A DNA stretch of 7,897 nucleotides from Candidatus Poribacteria bacterium (GCA_027625215.1 JAQBWJ010000083.1:1-7897), one strand, 5' to 3'; shown: positions 1 through 5,885, counted from the stretch's first letter. Made by a program: numbers and translations. The notes: generated from the letters alone by a model not told the origin.

Positions 1-1977
1 CAACTGTTCACGGGCGTCATCATGACGACCGAAATCGCGTGGTCGCCCGACTCCAAGTGGATCGCCTACGTCGCAACGGACGACAACTTCTTCTCCAACG
101 TCTTCGTCGCCCATGTGGACGAGTCCGAGCCGAAGCAGGCGACGTTCCTGAGCAACATCGGCTGCGGGAACGTCCTCTGGGCGAAGAACGGCAAGTTCCT
201 CATCTTCGAGACGGGGCAGTATCGGTCGGAAGACCAGATCGCCCGCGTCGATCTCCAGCCGATCCCGCCCGTCTTCAAAGAGGACGACTTCGAGAAACTG
301 TTTGAAGACGAGAAGAAGGACGACGAGAAAGACGAGAAGAAGGACGAGAAACCGGAGTCGAAGAACGGCGACGGCGCAGACGAATCGGTTGCCGACGAGG
401 AAAAGGACAGGGACGATTCTGAGAAAGAGTCCACAAACGGCGATGAGAAGAAGGACGATAAGAAGAAAGACAAAGAGCCGGAACCCGTCAAAATCGACTT
501 CGAGAACATCCGCCACCGCGTGCGTTTTCTGACCGACGCGAAGTTGGGCGCGCTGCCTCAGTGCATCCGCCCCGACTCGAAGACGCTCGTCTTCCGAGCG
601 GCGATGACGGGTCAGCCGAACCTGTGGAGCCTGTCGCTGGAAGAGGACAAGCGGAACGATCCGCCCAAGCAGTTGACGACCGGATCGAACGGCGTCGGCA
701 GCGCGGAGTTTTCGCCAGACGGCAAGCGTCTTTACTACCTCGAAGGCGGACGCATCCTCTCCATCGGGATGGACGACACCGGAGCGCGCGACGGCGATCC
801 GAAGGCGTTGGATACCCGCGCCGAAGTCGAGATCGACTTCCACGCCGAGAAGATGCAGTCGTTCGACGAGGCGTGGCGTCTCATGCGCGACCACTTCTAC
901 GACGCGGACTATCACGGCTGCGATTGGAACGCCGTGCGCGACTCGATCCGCCCGATGGTGGACGCCGCAACGACGAATACCGACTACCGCGAACTGATGA
1001 ACCTGATGGTCGGCGAACTGAACGCCTCGCATTTAGGGGCGGGCGGCGGCGGTTCGAGCGCACCGGACGCCTTCTTGGGGGTCGAGTTCGACCGCGCGGA
1101 GTTGGAGGCGGGACGGTTCAAGATCGCGTACGTGATCCCGGAGTCTCCCGTGACTGTCCCGGCGGAGCCGACGCGCGTCGGCGAGTATCTTCTGTCGGTG
1201 GATGGCGTCGCGCTTTCGACGGACACCGACCTCGCCAAGTTGCTCCAACGCAAAACCGGGAAACGGGTCGCGCTGACGCTCGCCGACGCGCCGGACGCCT
1301 CGACGCGCACGATCACCGTGAAACCCGTTCACATCGGCGCGTTGAACAACCTCCGGTACGACGACTGGAAGCGGTGGAACGCGAACTACGTCGTCGAGAA
1401 AAGCGGCGGGCGACTCGGCTACGTCCACGTCAGGGCGATGGCGTACGAGTACTACCTCCAGTTCATCGCCGACTTGGACTCCCAATCGCACCAGCGCGAG
1501 GGGATTCTCGTGGACGTGCGGTTCAACGGCGGCGGACACATCGCCCCATTCATCCTCGACGTGCTCGCGCGGCGCGGCTACACGCGGTCCAGCCTGCGCG
1601 GACGCGCCCTCACCGTGGACACGAACCTCGCGGGCAACCGCATCTTGGAGAAGCCCGTCATCCTCTTGGCGAACGAACACTCCGGCTCCAACGCGGAGAT
1701 GTTCACGGAAGGGTTCCGGCGGCTTGGGCTTGGGAAAGTGGTCGGTCAGCCGACGGCGGGCGCGGTCATCTGGACTTGGGGATGGGGGCTGCTCGACGGC
1801 ACGTCGTTCCGGCTGCCGCGCATGAAGGTGGCGACGCTCGACGGCGAAAACCTCGAAGGCAACGCGCGTCCGGTGGATATCGAAGTGGAACGACCGCTCG
1901 GTGAGGCGGCGCAGGGGCGCGAAAGCCAACTCGACGCGGCAATCGACGCGCTCATTCAACAGATTGATGGAGAGTAA
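1..1977 (+). CDS. Tricorn-like S41 family peptidase, C-terminal part (5' end outside window)
   Basis: The frame is open from base 1 (codons for QLFTGVI precede the ATG at 22), so the gene begins upstream and at least 658 residues are visible. Numbering from the ATG at 22: beta-propeller (PD40-like) strands with WSPDSKWIAYV and FSPDGKRLYYL motifs fill about 1-265. They are interrupted by a Lys/Asp/Glu-rich low-complexity insert at about 95-155. A tricorn C1-type helical domain follows (FDEAWRLMRDHFYD, about 270-338), then a PDZ domain (about 350-437) and the S41 core (about 460-645). Candidate catalytic residues are S336-H337 (NASHLGA), S556 (SGSNAE) and E612 (NLEGNARP). The substrate-loop motif DVRFNGGGH is at 498-506. 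Tricorn peptidases degrade peptides of proteasomal size in the cytosol; cellular location here is unknown because the N-terminus is missing. N557 follows the catalytic Ser, where archaeal tricorn has Asp, so side-chain preference may differ. The 6-nt gap to the next gene suggests cotranscription. Confidence 0.88.
   Translation, partial: QLFTGVIMTTEIAWSPDSKWIAYVATDDNFFSNVFVAHVDESEPKQATFLSNIGCGNVLWAKNGKFLIFETGQYRSEDQIARVDLQPIPPVFKEDDFEKLFEDEKKDDEKDEKKDEKPESKNGDGADESVADEEKDRDDSEKESTNGDEKKDDKKKDKEPEPVKIDFENIRHRVRFLTDAKLGALPQCIRPDSKTLVFRAAMTGQPNLWSLSLEEDKRNDPPKQLTTGSNGVGSAEFSPDGKRLYYLEGGRILSIGMDDTGARDGDPKALDTRAEVEIDFHAEKMQSFDEAWRLMRDHFYDADYHGCDWNAVRDSIRPMVDAATTNTDYRELMNLMVGELNASHLGAGGGGSSAPDAFLGVEFDRAELEAGRFKIAYVIPESPVTVPAEPTRVGEYLLSVDGVALSTDTDLAKLLQRKTGKRVALTLADAPDASTRTITVKPVHIGALNNLRYDDWKRWNANYVVEKSGGRLGYVHVRAMAYEYYLQFIADLDSQSHQREGILVDVRFNGGGHIAPFILDVLARRGYTRSSLRGRALTVDTNLAGNRILEKPVILLANEHSGSNAEMFTEGFRRLGLGKVVGQPTAGAVIWTWGWGLLDGTSFRLPRMKVATLDGENLEGNARPVDIEVERPLGEAAQGRESQLDAAIDALIQQIDGE
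307..347 (+). repeat. Direct repeat inside the charged linker of the tricorn-like gene
   Basis: The 17-base sequence GACGAGAAGAAGGACGA occurs identically at 307-323 and 331-347, in frame and 24 bases apart. It lies in a strongly purine-rich stretch (about 286-480) that encodes the Lys/Asp/Glu-rich insert. It probably reflects slippage-type expansion of a disordered linker. The Ser/Phe-rich open frame on the opposite strand is only its mirror image. Confidence 0.7.
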
Positions 1978-1983
1978 CACGCA

Positions 1984-2748
1984 ATGATTCAGATCGACCT
2001 CAGCGGACACACCGACGTCGTGACGGGCGGCGCGGGACAACTCGGACGCGCGATTGTGCGGACGCTCGCCAAAGCGGGCGCGAACGTGGCGATCCACTAC
2101 AACACGAGCGGCGACATGGCGACGCAGTTGGTGGGTGAGTTGAAGGAGCTCGGCGTCGGCGCGATGGCGGTTCAGGCGGACATCACCGAGAAGGACGCCG
2201 TCTTTGCGATGCGCGACAAGATCGTCGCTGAACACGGCGCGCCGGATATCATCGTGAACAACGCGGTCATTCAGTACAAGTGGGTGCATGTGTTGGATCA
2301 GGCGGTGGAGGACTACGAGGGGCAGTTCCGGTCGTGCGTGCTGCACAACGTCTTGATGGCGCAGGCGTTCGTCCCCGCGATGGTCGAGAAGAAGTGGGGG
2401 CGCGTCATTGCGACGAGTACCGAATGCGCGATGCAGAACTTCGTGAATCAGTCCGCCTATACCGCCGGGAAACGGGGCATGGACGGCGTGCTGCGCGTCT
2501 TGGCGAAAGAGGTCGGCGAACACGAGATCACCGTCAATCAGGTCGCGCCGGGCTATATGATTACGGAGCGGCAGCGCGAATCGGGCAACACCCGCGCCGA
2601 GTCGTACGAGCGCAACGTCCCGATGAAACGTCGCGGCGACGATCAGGATATCGCCAACGCGGTGCTGTTCCTCGCGTCGGACTTGGCGAGTTTCATCACG
2701 GGGGTCTACCTGCCCGTCGCGGGCGGGAACGTCATGCCGACGATTTAG
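1984..2748 (+). CDS. SDR family oxidoreductase with atypical motifs
   Basis: A 254-residue classical-size short-chain dehydrogenase/reductase, expected to be a cytosolic NAD(P)-dependent oxidoreductase. The Rossmann start VVTGGAGQLGRAI is at 12-24, the NNA motif at 92-94, a helix-4 Asn at N122, and the catalytic Tyr-Lys pair in Y159-TAG-K163. The C-terminus has the usual VAGGN signature. Three motif positions are unusual. The second Gly of TGxxxGxG is Gln (Q19). NNAG reads NNAV. The residue 13 before the Tyr, normally the catalytic Ser, is T146, with S145 beside it. The ATG start is supported by GGAGAG at 1969-1974, nine bases upstream and inside the end of the preceding gene, so the two are probably cotranscribed. 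The substrate cannot be told; names such as 3-oxoacyl-ACP reductase or glucose dehydrogenase would be guesses. Confidence 0.9.
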   Translation: MIQIDLSGHTDVVTGGAGQLGRAIVRTLAKAGANVAIHYNTSGDMATQLVGELKELGVGAMAVQADITEKDAVFAMRDKIVAEHGAPDIIVNNAVIQYKWVHVLDQAVEDYEGQFRSCVLHNVLMAQAFVPAMVEKKWGRVIATSTECAMQNFVNQSAYTAGKRGMDGVLRVLAKEVGEHEITVNQVAPGYMITERQRESGNTRAESYERNVPMKRRGDDQDIANAVLFLASDLASFITGVYLPVAGGNVMPTI

Positions 2749-2784
2749 CGCGTGCTACACTATCGGCAGGCACGTAAGTTGGCG

Positions 2785-2790
2785 AAGGGA
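2785..2790 (+). promoter_or_regulatory. Ribosome binding site of the antitoxin gene
   Basis: AAGGGA lies 7 bases before the ATG at 2798 and only 4 before the ATG at 2795. The spacing favours the second of the two consecutive ATG codons. The 46-base gap from the preceding SDR (2749-2794) shows no convincing promoter, so transcription may come from upstream or from a weak promoter I cannot recognise. Confidence 0.5.
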
Positions 2791-2797
2791 TGGGATG

Positions 2798-3058
2798 ATG
2801 GCGACGAAACTGGAACAGGTGCTCCGCGACATCGAGGAACTGACGCCGCAGGAACGGCGTGCGGTGCAGGAGTTTCTCGACGCACTTCCGAAATTATCAG
2901 AAGAAGAAATCGAGTTGATTCGTGACGCAGAGAGGCGTGGTGTCTTCGTTTCGATGCCGACACGTAAAATCTCCGTCGAAGAGTACGACGACTACGAACC
3001 GATACAAATACTGAGCGGCGAAACAGTCGCCGAGACAATCATCAAGGAACGGCGCTAG
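2798..3058 (+). CDS. VapB-like antitoxin of a type II toxin-antitoxin pair
   Basis: A small acidic protein of 86 residues (87 if the ATG at 2795 is used). The N-terminal half is helical, with the pattern LEQVLRDIEELTPQERRAVQ seen in small antitoxins paired with PIN toxins. The C-terminus (LSGETVAETIIKERR) resembles the conserved tail 'G.plsetIieeRR' of this group. I see no clear ribbon-helix-helix or AbrB motif, so DNA binding and autoregulation are not evident. The stop TAG (3056-3058) shares its G with the GTG start of the PIN gene, a coupling typical of toxin-antitoxin pairs. The region is less GC-rich than its neighbours (29 of 60 G+C at 2881-2940 by hand count), which suggests horizontal acquisition. 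The family is inferred mostly from the C-terminal motif and the neighbouring toxin. Confidence 0.75.
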   Translation: MATKLEQVLRDIEELTPQERRAVQEFLDALPKLSEEEIELIRDAERRGVFVSMPTRKISVEEYDDYEPIQILSGETVAETIIKERR

Positions 3059-3537
3059 TGGCGGCATATTTTCTTGATGCCAGTGCGGTCGTAAAGCGCT
3101 ACGTTGAGGAACCCGGCTCTCGTTGGGTGAGACGGTTGTTGAGACCGGACGACGATACGACGTTCTTTGCTGCGTGGATTGTCGGTCCAGAGTTTGTCTC
3201 AGCAATTACGCGGCGGTTGAACCGTCAACAGTTGTCGCAATCTCAGGCGGAAAATGGATTGCATACGTTCCACCGAGAATGGCGCGAACTATTTCGGCTG
3301 ATTCATGTCACACCCCCGATTCTTCTTCGTGCGATGGAACTTGCGCGCGCACATGGACTGAGAGGCTACGATTCCGTCCAGTTATCGGCGGCGATGGAGG
3401 CAAAGTCGATGACACCGCAATCCGACCGCTCTACGTTCACGTTTGTCTCGTCCGACTCCGATCTCCTGAATGCGGCCGCCGAAGGTTTCCAAACGGATAA
3501 CCCGCTTGACCACGAACCACCGATAAGTCAGCCCTGA
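3058..3537 (+). CDS. PIN-domain ribonuclease toxin (VapC-like)
   Basis: A 159-residue protein starting at GTG, with AAGGA at 3044-3048 nine bases upstream. PIN domains are Mg2+-dependent ribonucleases; VapC toxins cut tRNA or rRNA and are held inactive by their antitoxin. The opening (YFLDASAVVKRYVEEPGSRW) is typical of the family. All expected acidic ligands are visible: D7 (LDAS), E45 (GPEFVSA), D105 (RGYDSVQL) and D133/D135 (SSDSDLL). The length is slightly above the usual 130-145 residues, with a short tail after the last PIN strand. It overlaps the antitoxin by 1 nt. Its TGA overlaps the ATG of the PTPS gene by 1 nt (TGATG), so it appears translationally coupled on both sides. The RNA target cannot be told from sequence. 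Confidence 0.88.
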   Translation: MAAYFLDASAVVKRYVEEPGSRWVRRLLRPDDDTTFFAAWIVGPEFVSAITRRLNRQQLSQSQAENGLHTFHREWRELFRLIHVTPPILLRAMELARAHGLRGYDSVQLSAAMEAKSMTPQSDRSTFTFVSSDSDLLNAAAEGFQTDNPLDHEPPISQP

Positions 3538-4382
3538 TGCCAACCGTCCGCCTAAGCCGCAAAGTCGAGTTCGAGGCGTCCCACTTCTACCGACTCCCAC
3601 ACCTGTCGGACGAGGAGAATCGCGCCCGCTTCGGACCCACCGCCACCGCGCACGGTCACAACTGGACGCTCCACGTCGCCGTCGTCGGCGAACTCGACCC
3701 GTCGAACGGTATGGTCGTCAACATCAAGGACATCGACGACCTGCTCAAACGAAAGATCGTCGCGCAGTTGGATCACAAATGTCTGCCGTTGGATCACCCC
3801 TACTTCGCGGAATGGCTCCCGACGACCGAAAACATCGCTCTTTTCATTTGGAACGAACTCGCGGACGACTTGCCGCCGGAGTGCCGACTGGATCGCGTCA
3901 AGATCATCGAAGGCGCAGACTTCTGGTCGGAAACGCGCGGCGAAGAAACGGAGAACGACATGCCGACCGTCTACCTGTCGAAAGCGTACGAGTTCAGCGC
4001 GTCCCACCGCCTGCACGAGCCGTCGCTGTCGGACGCGGAAAACCTCGACCTGTTCGGCAAGTGCAACAACCCGAACGGTCACGGCCACAACTACCGCGTT
4101 GAAGTGACCGTCGCGGGAGAGCTCGACCGACGGAGCGGGATGATCACCGATCTCGGCAGCCTCGACGCGCTTGTCGGCAAAGAGGTGTTGGAGCGGTTCG
4201 ACTACAAGTTCATCAACCAAGACGTGCCGGAGTTCCGCGACCTCAACCCGACCTCCGAGAACGTCGTCCAGTTCATCTACGAGACGCTCGCGCCGCACTT
4301 CGCGAAATCACCCGAACGGCTGCATCGCGTCCGCCTCTACGAAACACACAAGAGTTGGTTCGACTACGGAGATACCGATTGA
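3537..4382 (+). CDS. Tandem two-domain 6-pyruvoyl-tetrahydropterin synthase / QueD-like protein
   Basis: A 281-residue protein made of two homologous PTPS (tunnelling-fold) domains, at about 1-141 and 142-281. Family members form hexamers that convert 7,8-dihydroneopterin triphosphate to 6-pyruvoyl-tetrahydropterin (PTPS) or 6-carboxy-tetrahydropterin (QueD). Domains open alike (MPTVRLS and MPTVYLS). Each keeps three Zn-ligand His residues: H16, H39, H41 and H157, H182, H184. Each also keeps a TEN/SEN Glu (E98, E241) and a late Glu (E125, E269). The N-domain replaces the Cys loop by FGPTATAHGHN but has D79-H80 (LDHKCLPLD). The C-domain has the full loop FGKCNNPNGHGHNY with C176, but Tyr223 replaces the catalytic His (FDYKFINQD). 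The triad is therefore split between domains. The eukaryote-like Cys loop favours a PTPS-type chemistry over QueD, but this is uncertain. The ATG has no clear Shine-Dalgarno and overlaps the toxin's stop, so it probably depends on reinitiation. Confidence 0.9.
   Translation: MPTVRLSRKVEFEASHFYRLPHLSDEENRARFGPTATAHGHNWTLHVAVVGELDPSNGMVVNIKDIDDLLKRKIVAQLDHKCLPLDHPYFAEWLPTTENIALFIWNELADDLPPECRLDRVKIIEGADFWSETRGEETENDMPTVYLSKAYEFSASHRLHEPSLSDAENLDLFGKCNNPNGHGHNYRVEVTVAGELDRRSGMITDLGSLDALVGKEVLERFDYKFINQDVPEFRDLNPTSENVVQFIYETLAPHFAKSPERLHRVRLYETHKSWFDYGDTD
3950..3962 (+). promoter_or_regulatory. Possible internal ribosome binding site and start for the second PTPS domain
   Basis: GGAGA at 3950-3954 precedes an in-frame ATG at 3960-3962 by 5 bases. 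The ATG is Met142, exactly where the second PTPS domain begins, and its MPTV opening copies the first four residues of the full protein. A product starting here would have 140 residues, a normal length for a one-domain PTPS. By contrast, the main start at 3537 has no obvious Shine-Dalgarno. Use of this site is inferred, not shown. Confidence 0.5.
4368..4372 (+). promoter_or_regulatory. Ribosome binding site that sets the TTG start of the second SDR
   Basis: GGAGA at 4368-4372 is 6 bases before TTG at 4379-4381, which sits in the motif TTGA shared with the TGA stop of the PTPS gene. An earlier TTG at 4355 lies upstream of this site and would add eight residues (four of them Arg) that do not belong to an SDR fold. 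Confidence 0.6.
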
Positions 4383-5104
4383 GTGAACAACGTTTGACGG
4401 GAAACGTCGCCGTCGTTACAGGGGCGGGCAAGGGCATCGGCGAGGCGATTGCGAAGGCGTTGGCGCGAGAAGGCGCGGCGGTCTTTCTCGGCGCGCGCAC
4501 GGAAGCCGATATTGAGCGCGTCGCCGCTGAGATCAGTGCCGAAGGCGGCGTTGCCTACACCCAACGGCTCGACGTGACCCGCATGAGCGACGTGCGACGC
4601 CTCATCGAACGCGCCCACGTTCAGTTCGGCAAACTCGACATCCTCGTGAACAACGCGGGCTCCGCCGTCTTCGAGTCGGTCGCCGACTCCGACGCGGACG
4701 ACTGGTGGCGCACCGTCGAGGTGAACCTGAAAGGGACGTACCTCTGTTCGCGCGCCGCCGTGCCGAAGATGATCGAACGGGGGCAGGGACACATCGTCAA
4801 TATCCTGTCCATCGCCGCAAACACGGCGTTTCCGATGTCGAGCGCGTACTGCGCGTCGAAGGCGGGCGGGTTGATGTTCACGCGGGTGCTATCGGCGGAA
4901 GTGCGCGAAGAGGGCGTCCGCGTCTCGGCGGTACTGCCGGGTTCCACGCGCACGCCCTTTTGGGAAAACCAGGATTCACCGCTTGACCTCACCAAAATGA
5001 TGCCGCCGGAGCGGGTCGCGGAAGCGGTTGTCTTCGTCGTCACTCAGCCGGAGGGAGCGACGACGGATGAGCTCCACCTGCTCCCGCCGTTAGGGATTCT
5101 TTGA
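4379..5104 (+). CDS. SDR family oxidoreductase, coupled to the PTPS gene
   Basis: A 241-residue classical SDR read from TTG at 4379 (MSEQRLTGNVAVVTGAG). Its motifs are canonical, unlike those of the SDR at 1984. TGAGKGIG binds the nucleotide, N91-N92-A93-G94 is present, S144 lies 13 before Y157, and K161 completes YCASK. PG motif SAVLPGSTRTPF follows, and the C-terminus ends in ELHLLPP. It is expected to be a cytosolic NAD(P)H-dependent reductase. The start overlaps the end of the PTPS gene by 4 nt, so the two are very likely translated together. Sepiapterin reductase, which acts after PTPS in tetrahydrobiopterin synthesis, is also an SDR, so a pterin substrate is plausible. General carbonyl or 3-oxoacyl reductase activity is equally compatible with the motifs. 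The last 65 bases overlap the 3' end of the convergent pentapeptide-repeat gene. Confidence 0.9.
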   Translation: MSEQRLTGNVAVVTGAGKGIGEAIAKALAREGAAVFLGARTEADIERVAAEISAEGGVAYTQRLDVTRMSDVRRLIERAHVQFGKLDILVNNAGSAVFESVADSDADDWWRTVEVNLKGTYLCSRAAVPKMIERGQGHIVNILSIAANTAFPMSSAYCASKAGGLMFTRVLSAEVREEGVRVSAVLPGSTRTPFWENQDSPLDLTKMMPPERVAEAVVFVVTQPEGATTDELHLLPPLGIL

Positions 5105-5663
5105 CGACGTTCCGCACGACCAGTTGCGGCGTCACGTTCGAGGTGAGCGAATGACGCTTCACCTTCGCGCCGTCCATCGTCGCCCCGCGCAGGTCGGCTC
5201 CGGTGAGATTCGCCTCGTACAGATACGCGCGGTTGAGGTTCGCCTTGTAGAAGACGACCCCGTTCAAGTTGTTCTCGCGGAACTGCGCGCCGAACAGGTC
5301 GGCTTCCTGAAACGTTGTCGGCGGGTCGAACGGGTGTTCGAGCGAGGCGTCCATGTCGCCGAGCATCGCATCGTGCAGTGTCGCCTTCGTAAAGTTCGCG
5401 CTGCCGACCTTCGCGCCGCTCAGAAACGCGCCGTTCAGGTTCGCCCCTTGTAAGTTCGCCCCGCGCAAGTCCGCGCCGACGAAGTACGCCAAACGCAGAT
5501 CGGCATTTTTGAAGTTCGCTCCCCGCAAGTCGGCGCGGTTGAAGTTCGCCCGACGCAGTTTCGCGCCCTCGAAGTTCGCGTCGATCAATGTCGCTTTGGC
5601 GAAACTCTCTTCTTCGAGCGCTTTGCCTGCCCAGTTGCCGTGCTGTACGGCTTGATCCGCCAT
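5040..5663 (-). CDS. Pentapeptide-repeat protein
   Basis: A 207-residue protein dominated by A(D/N)LXX repeats. Central Phe/Leu (or Val) residues recur every five positions from F21 to L101 (17 pentads) and again from F118 to V168 (11 pentads). The break at about 102-117 is rich in Asp and Pro (LEHPFDPPTTF). Such repeats fold into a right-handed quadrilateral beta-helix. The centres on each side of the break are 17 residues apart, so the register shifts by two and two stacked coils are likely. No signal peptide or membrane segment is seen, so a cytosolic location is likely. Function is unknown; some members mimic DNA and bind gyrase, others are scaffolds. The ATG is preceded on its own strand by AGGGA (plus-strand 5673-5677) with 9 bases spacing. 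The last 21 codons overlap the second SDR antisense. Confidence 0.88.
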   Translation of the reverse strand: MADQAVQHGNWAGKALEEESFAKATLIDANFEGAKLRRANFNRADLRGANFKNADLRLAYFVGADLRGANLQGANLNGAFLSGAKVGSANFTKATLHDAMLGDMDASLEHPFDPPTTFQEADLFGAQFRENNLNGVVFYKANLNRAYLYEANLTGADLRGATMDGAKVKRHSLTSNVTPQLVVRNVVKESLTAGAGGAHPSSLPPAE

Positions 5664-5710
5664 CGTGTCAAATCCCTAAATAGTTCAACGTTCGTTCAAA
5701 TATGTGCGCC

Positions 5711-5739
5711 ATAGTAGACCATTTGGACTATCGATTCAA
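5711..5739 (-). promoter_or_regulatory. Candidate promoter for the pentapeptide-repeat gene
   Basis: On the minus strand, TTGAAT (plus 5734-5739) and TACTAT (plus 5711-5716) are separated by 17 bases. Each matches four of six bases of the sigma-70 -35 and -10 consensus. The -10 element lies about 48 bases upstream of the ATG. The spacing is ideal but the matches are moderate, so this is only a candidate. Confidence 0.3.
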
Positions 5740-5752
5740 CCGGCGTACTCCT

Positions 5753-5867
5753 CCGTGTCATTCTGAGCAACGCGAAGAATCTCTAGCCACATTCGTCGAC
5801 TCGGCATCGATAATCTCTCGATTATCACATGGGGTCGAGGTTCTTCGCGTTGCTCAGAACGACACGG
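5753..5867. repeat. REP/MITE-like imperfect palindrome with a nested hairpin
   Basis: Arms at 5753-5783 and 5837-5867 are inverted copies over 31 positions: 29 Watson-Crick pairs, one T-G wobble (5780/5840) and one mismatch (5760/5860). The 53-base loop holds a second perfect 7-bp stem, GATAATC (5809-5815) and GATTATC (5820-5826), around TCTC. The arm core TCATTCTGAGC...GAAGAATCTC belongs to a repeat type I recognise as common between genes in many bacteria. There it produces spurious predicted peptides containing HSEQREES and a mirror-image tail; both (CHSEQREES, LRVAQNDT) appear in the plus-strand frame here. I see no target duplication or transposase. It lies downstream of the Gfo/Idh gene and may end or stabilise its transcript. 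The rest of the 5664-5885 gap shows only the candidate promoter and ribosome binding site of the pentapeptide gene. Confidence 0.8.
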
Positions 5868-5885
5868 GGAATAAACACCGCCGGG

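Noticed and set aside
1033..2523. Long minus-strand open frame (496 codons) opposite the tricorn-like and first SDR genes
   Set aside because: It is the mirror of two well-supported plus-strand genes in GC-rich DNA, is rich in Arg, His and Val without domain motifs, and crosses the gene boundary.
2749..2794. CGTGC / GCACG inverted repeat (2751-2755, 2770-2774) as an antitoxin operator
   Set aside because: Only 5 bp with a 14-base interval, easily expected by chance in GC-rich DNA; no second copy seen.
3552..4298. 248-codon minus-strand frame opposite the PTPS gene
   Set aside because: Val/Arg-rich mirror of the PTPS domains, whose His, Cys and Glu motifs are clearly under selection on the plus strand.
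4355..4378. Upstream TTG start that would lengthen the second SDR by eight residues
   Set aside because: It lies before the Shine-Dalgarno at 4368-4372 and the added residues (four of them Arg) are only the shifted frame of the PTPS end.
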